Origin: Nitrospira defluvii
GTDB lineage: Bacteria > Nitrospirota > Nitrospiria > Nitrospirales > Nitrospiraceae
Length of the DNA stretch: 9,631 nt
Assembly (NCBI GenBank): GCA_016199015.1
Contig: JACQHN010000101.1
Coordinates: 1-9,631 of the forward strand
Reading direction: 5' to 3'
Shown here piece after piece: positions 6,901 through 9,631 of this stretch (position 1 is its first letter; every line of letters starts with the position of its first letter). Made by a program: the position numbers and the translations under genes. The notes under the pieces were generated by a model. That model searched no databases. It saw only the letters and a program-made list of their open reading frames with translations, and had not been told where the DNA came from.

Positions 6901-7216
6901 TCGCGTACTCCGACGTGAGGATTGGCAGCGGCCTCCGATATCTGGGGGCCAAAACTTTGGCGGCAATGCTCAGGTTGTGAAAGAAAGATGAGGGATCGGC
7001 GTCGCTTTCATCGAGGCGATACCAGCACACCGGCAGGCGTCGCGCCTTGAGATAGCTGGCCACCAATGTGGTTTTCCCCGCGCCGGGAAGCGCCGTGATC
7101 CACGTGAGTGGACGTGTGCGGGACTTGTCGAGGAGACGAAACAGCTGAAGTCGCTTGAGCACCACCGGCAGTGTCGGCGGCGTGAGTTTCGCGAGGGTTC
7201 GGGACCGTGACCCCAT
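3995..7216 (-). CDS. MalT-like ATPase regulator with C-terminal winged helix and BTAD domain
   Basis: This complete 1073-aa protein is a signal-dependent transcription regulator. Residues about 20-300 form a MalT-like STAND NTPase, with Walker A ALPGAGKT (42-49, Lys48), a Walker B-like CVLVLDNYQEL (127-137, Asp132) and a sensor-like IVMSRQTFP near 161-169. WYRYHALFRDFLRHRARQAF (about 321-340) matches the conserved segment ending the NTPase/winged-helix part in MalT-type proteins. About 340-815 are helical repeats that probably bind the ligand or partner. About 825-917 form an OmpR-type winged helix (LGKFEILIDGQPLEKKRKAP, LTDALWPEVDGDQAQENFKK). About 925-1070 form a BTAD helical domain. E. coli MalT is about 900 aa and ends in a LuxR-type helix-turn-helix; here the output is of SARP type. 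ATG 7216 is chosen because GAGG lies 4 nt upstream. The Walker B has Asn133 after the Asp, where an acidic residue is common. The inducer and target genes are not evident from the neighbours. Confidence 0.92.
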   Translation of the reverse strand: MGSRSRTLAKLTPPTLPVVLKRLQLFRLLDKSRTRPLTWITALPGAGKTTLVASYLKARRLPVCWYRLDESDADPSSFFHNLSIAAKVLAPRYRRPLPILTSEYAMGLPTFARRFFRELCARLPGRCVLVLDNYQELSATAALHQLLCCAIQEVPRSISMIVMSRQTFPAAMAKLEADRTLSLIGPERLELSKAEARAIVLLHTRQRPGRSTKAFVDALYRQMGGWAAGIVLMLEHAQGRDSALSAQAGKTPDVVFQYLAGEVLERLAPEVQQLLLKTSILSDISVPLAERLSKLSHAGELLASLHASRYFTERRQGQEPWYRYHALFRDFLRHRARQAFSAAELRALQQTAARELVQAGRIEDGVVLLQEAEDWKELGLLILAQTETLIAEGRIQTLEGWIRSIPETTRDDWPWLTFWLGTTRMPFNPDEAYVLFERVFEQFRACGDYVGILLAWSGAVQSVLFRWADMDRLTKWMELFPVIHPEGTSYPSIKIEAQVTISMASAIVMYQPDRPDTRVWLGRAQSLIDHLPPALLVGTRYMFDVYYLWVGDIPAAERGLTQFRNFVRTRPAAPMAWILYHVMEAVLGWYKGEFDQCREAVRKARAIANESGVHIWDPLILGQATYAELFAGNLALADDLLRAQAAVVERTGGIYEGHFEFLKAWLLWLQGDSAKAWAHMDRSIEIFHKEGNPKFPIALSGALAASILSALGRGIEAAHWLNRVRVIGEEMESDHLRFGAWMISAHVAFERGDETAGRDALRKGLSIGQARGLIQHPGWDPRTITRLCAQALKADLAVPFVHRLIRTHNLKPGPESMEMEAWPWPVKIYTLGKFEILIDGQPLEKKRKAPHRLLELLAAIIAFGGQAVPVSRLTDALWPEVDGDQAQENFKKSMTRLRHLLGVENVIQWQDGKVSLNGELCWVDALSFDALVKQADTRAATAGSNKHVQHDSRAAALYTGPFLGLEDCPSWAVPYRDRLRDRYVTLILRHCDELNRKDKTTEVVHCLEQAIEVDPVAEPLYQRLIPILASNGRQTEAAALYHRCRKAVAAHLGSPPSADLERAYAALRKPTSR

Positions 7217-7260
7217 TCGACCTCACCGATAGACGTGGGAAGATGGTCTCACATCCTCTC

Positions 7261-7290
7261 CCTGTCCGGCAAGGTCTTCCGGCTGACAGG
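7261..7290. repeat. hairpin in the regulator leader
   Basis: CCTGT (7261-7265) and CCGG (7266-7269) pair with CCGG (7279-7282) and ACAGG (7286-7290). This gives a 9-bp stem with a 3-nt bulge (7283-7285) and a 9-nt loop. No T-run follows on either strand, so it is not an intrinsic terminator. It may be an operator or an mRNA leader structure of the 3995-7216 gene. Confidence 0.5.
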
Positions 7291-7304
7291 AATTCACTCC
7301 CTGG
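7269..7304 (-). repeat. short dispersed repeat, copy B (upstream of the large regulator)
   Basis: This is the partner of the copy at 3155-3193, read on the minus strand. Both copies lie directly upstream of a gene in their own orientation. Copy B overlaps the 7261-7290 hairpin, which copy A does not preserve. Confidence 0.45.
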
Positions 7305-7380
7305 AAGGGTTCGAACTCTCAATCGCTCAGGACGTTTGAAGATGGCGACCGTGACGAAGCGGGTATAAGTGGCCGCAACG

Positions 7381-9631
7381 CTAAGGGGGACACAAGACAT
7401 GCAGTAGCTGTTGTGTCTCAGCGGAAGGCAGGCGATCAGCCCAGCGTGCCAGCGCCGATTGACAACGATGGTACTGCGCGGCTGCTTCGGCCCGTCGTCC
7501 GTTCGTCAACAGGAGCGGAATGAGCCGTTGATACAACGGCTCGGCGACAGGATCGACGTCAATTGCCTCTTCCAGTTCGCGCACCACACCGTCGAGAGGA
7601 GTTCCCGCCTCATGCAGGTCGCTGCGGCGCGTGATCAGCCGCACCCAGTGACTGCGGAGGCTGGCTTGGTAAGAGGCGGCCCACCCCGGCACATCGTCCA
7701 ATGCTAAAAACGGCCCGGCATACAGGGTGAGGGCCTGCGTCTCGGCGCGACCGTCACCCTGCGGTCCTCGGCTCGCTGCCCCTGCTTCATCGCGTTTGAC
7801 GCAGCTCTCGAAGGCCCAGGCGTCGACCCAACAGAGCGCGCGATTGAGGGACACTTTGCCCTTTTGCCATTGGATCGCTTCGTCGACTCCCATCAGACCA
7901 CGCAGCCGCGCGATGGACTTCTTCAAGTTTTCTTGGGCCGCGTCGCCATCGGCCTCAGGCCAGAGCAGGTCAGCCAATCGCTCGATCGGCACCCCCTCGC
8001 CACCGCGCACGATAATCGCCTTCAGCAGATCGAACAGCCGATGCGGAGCTTTGCGGTGTTTCTCCAACCGCTGACCGTCGATCTCAATGGTGAATCCCCC
8101 GAGCGCTCGAATTCTCACTCGCCAAGGCCAGGTCTCGATCTCCCTCGCTTGTGGCGGAGGTGTGAACCGATGCTTCCGGATCATGCGTTGCACGAACGGC
8201 ACCTTGATGCCAGCTTCCAGAGCTTTGGCACAGAGCTGTGCCATCAGATCCTGCTGCATTCCGGGGTACTGCATGAACCCTCCGGCTTCCCCGATCGACA
8301 ACGCCTTTCGAAGTGCAGTCAACCCGGTCGTCTCATCCTTCCGATCAAAAGCCAACTGCGCGGCAAGCACCCCTCCCGCGAATCGGAAGAGATCGCTCTG
8401 CATCCGATCACCAAGCTGCATGACCCGCTCGAGCCACTGGGCAGCTTCATACGCCCGGCCTAGTTCACGGAGAGCATGAACAGCCACAATCCCATTTGCG
8501 CCTTCGCCGAACATGTGCCCGCCTTCCACGGCGAGAATGTTCAACGACTGTTGTATCTGTATCCAAGCTTCTTGAAATTCTCCCTGCAAGAGTTTGAGCC
8601 AAGAAGCGAGGTGTAAAAAATGGGCCCGATGGATCCCCCCAAGCGGAGCCGTGGCAGCATCCTCTTCTTTCAAGAGGGCCTCCGCAGCAGGCAAGTTCCC
8701 GGCAAGCAACTCGCCTGCAACCCCCTGACTTAGAAGGAGACCATCCCACACATGAAGACCCGATTGGTGTACGAGGTCTCTTGCCTTCAAAAAGTGCGTG
8801 CGACAGAGGTCGAACTCGCCGTCAAACCATGCCAGAGTGGCACTCGTTGCGTGGAAAAATATGGTCGTGATTGGATTCCAATTACGCGACAGGGCCAGGC
8901 GGGAGAATTGGGCAAGGCCTGCCCTGGCCGCTGAAAAATCGCCTAGCCACAGGTAATAGATTTCCGTCATGTACCGCGACCCGGTCTGCACGGCCGGTGA
9001 AAGATGATCGCTGAGGAGAACGGCACGGTCCAACCAAGATCTTGCGTCGCTTCGGTACGGCTGCCCTTGCATGATGGCACCGGCCATACAATCCGCGACG
9101 TGCGCTTCCACTTCAATGGATGGATAGGGCGTCCCTTCCGGATGGATGATCGGAAACACTTCCAACCATTTATTCAGACGGCTCATGTTAGCCCAGCGGA
9201 TCAGGATTGCGCGGATGCCCCCACACCAGGACAACAAAACTCCGACGCGATCCCCATGCAATCGAAATTGGTCAAAGGCCTGCTCAAAGAGGGAGTAGGC
9301 TTCATCAGGGTTAAACGCCACTCTGGTGGTTGCAAGCCAAAAGGTCAACCAGGGAACTTCATTGCGTACCACTTTGGGGATGGCCCGTATCCAATTCTCC
9401 AGCGTCTGGATGCGTCCTTGCTCGACCAAGTTGGCTGCTTCTGCAATAATGACCCCCGCGAGGCTTTCCCAATCCTCCGCTGCCTGCAGCAACGCTACAC
9501 CATCCTCAATCCGACCTGCGTTCACAAGCAATCTGGCTGCAGCCCGTTGAATCTCCTCCAGCTCTTCAGGCCTAAATACCTGTCGAGCACGATGGAGCAA
9601 GAATTCACGGAAGAGCGGATGATACCGATAC
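7381..9631 (-). CDS. MalT-like regulator with winged helix and BTAD domain, 5' end outside window
   Basis: This is a tandem paralogue of the 3995-7216 regulator; 749 residues are visible. The frame stays open to the right edge, where YRYHPLFREF matches YRYHALFRDF of the paralogue at its residues ~322-331. So roughly 320 N-terminal residues, including the Walker A and B motifs, lie beyond the window. An in-frame TTG at 9600 encodes an internal Leu and is not a start. The helical-repeat region is strongly conserved with the paralogue: GRIQTLENWIRAIP, PWLTFWLATTR, FNPDEAYSLFEQ and FPIIHPEGTPYPSIE all have near-identical counterparts. The C-terminus has the winged helix (LGGFTIEIDGQRLEKHRKAP, LADLLWPEADGDAAQENLKK, SIARLRGLMG) and the BTAD domain (VRELEEAIDVDPVAEPLYQR). 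The stop is TAG at 7381-7383. The conservation suggests a fairly recent duplication of a working regulator, with divergence in the sensor part allowing a different signal. Confidence 0.92.
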   Translation of the reverse strand, partial: YRYHPLFREFLLHRARQVFRPEELEEIQRAAARLLVNAGRIEDGVALLQAAEDWESLAGVIIAEAANLVEQGRIQTLENWIRAIPKVVRNEVPWLTFWLATTRVAFNPDEAYSLFEQAFDQFRLHGDRVGVLLSWCGGIRAILIRWANMSRLNKWLEVFPIIHPEGTPYPSIEVEAHVADCMAGAIMQGQPYRSDARSWLDRAVLLSDHLSPAVQTGSRYMTEIYYLWLGDFSAARAGLAQFSRLALSRNWNPITTIFFHATSATLAWFDGEFDLCRTHFLKARDLVHQSGLHVWDGLLLSQGVAGELLAGNLPAAEALLKEEDAATAPLGGIHRAHFLHLASWLKLLQGEFQEAWIQIQQSLNILAVEGGHMFGEGANGIVAVHALRELGRAYEAAQWLERVMQLGDRMQSDLFRFAGGVLAAQLAFDRKDETTGLTALRKALSIGEAGGFMQYPGMQQDLMAQLCAKALEAGIKVPFVQRMIRKHRFTPPPQAREIETWPWRVRIRALGGFTIEIDGQRLEKHRKAPHRLFDLLKAIIVRGGEGVPIERLADLLWPEADGDAAQENLKKSIARLRGLMGVDEAIQWQKGKVSLNRALCWVDAWAFESCVKRDEAGAASRGPQGDGRAETQALTLYAGPFLALDDVPGWAASYQASLRSHWVRLITRRSDLHEAGTPLDGVVRELEEAIDVDPVAEPLYQRLIPLLLTNGRRAEAAAQYHRCQSALARWADRLPSAETQQLLHVLCPP

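Larger units (their letters stand above)
7217..7380. other. intergenic region between tandem regulators
   Basis: This 164-nt gap separates the end of the upstream regulator from the start of the downstream one on the minus strand. It contains a hairpin (7261-7290) and repeat copy B (7269-7304), both 45-88 nt before ATG 7216. The frame crossing it looks non-coding. The gap is long enough for the 3995-7216 gene to have its own promoter, though I see no clear -35/-10 pair. Confidence 0.5.

Noticed and set aside
9598..9600. TTG as the start of the right-hand regulator
   Set aside because: The frame continues past it to the window edge and the upstream residues match the paralogue, so it is an internal Leu codon.

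Overview
The window reads as an accessory stretch of a moderately GC-rich bacterial chromosome. It is dominated by repeated copies of one large regulator family on the minus strand. The protein style, the paralogue expansion and the DUF433/DUF5615 pair would fit Nitrospira or a similar environmental bacterium. This is an impression from family distribution; no rRNA or other marker gene is present to prove it. There are no tRNA or rRNA genes, CRISPR arrays, transposase genes or integrase genes.

Layout, left to right. (1) 1-221, minus: start of a small membrane protein that runs off the left edge. (2) 222-433: intergenic, with a near-perfect inverted repeat of about 23 nt (303-385) overlapping an integron attC-like pair of core boxes (340-420). 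(3) 434-1603, minus: an unrecognised 389-aa protein with two C-terminal copies of a ~40-residue repeat. It is visibly lower in GC than the regulators. (4) 1604-1944: non-coding, with a doubled GGGGGACA motif. (5) 1945-2835, minus: a free-standing winged-helix/BTAD (SARP-type) regulator, which is either a truncated third copy of the big regulators or a real short activator. A doubtful 55-aa hydrophobic ORF overlaps its start. (6) 3190-3896, plus: a compact type II toxin-antitoxin operon, DUF433 antitoxin and DUF5615 PIN-like toxin, overlapping by 4 nt. (7) 3995-7216, minus: a complete 1073-aa MalT-like regulator (NTPase, helical-repeat sensor, winged helix, BTAD). (8) 7381-9631, minus: a tandem paralogue of it, with its N-terminal ATPase beyond the right edge.

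How the parts may work together. The two large proteins look like one-component signal-sensing activators. The ATPase and helical-repeat parts should control a C-terminal DNA-binding module. That module belongs to the SARP/BTAD type rather than the LuxR type used by MalT itself. The short BTAD protein carries only the output module, so it could share target sites with the long ones. The toxin-antitoxin pair sits in the opposite orientation between the short and long copies. No obvious target operon is in view. The left third has cassette-like features: low GC, an unrecognised gene, an attC-like element and a second small gene in the same direction. It may be of different origin from the regulator cluster.
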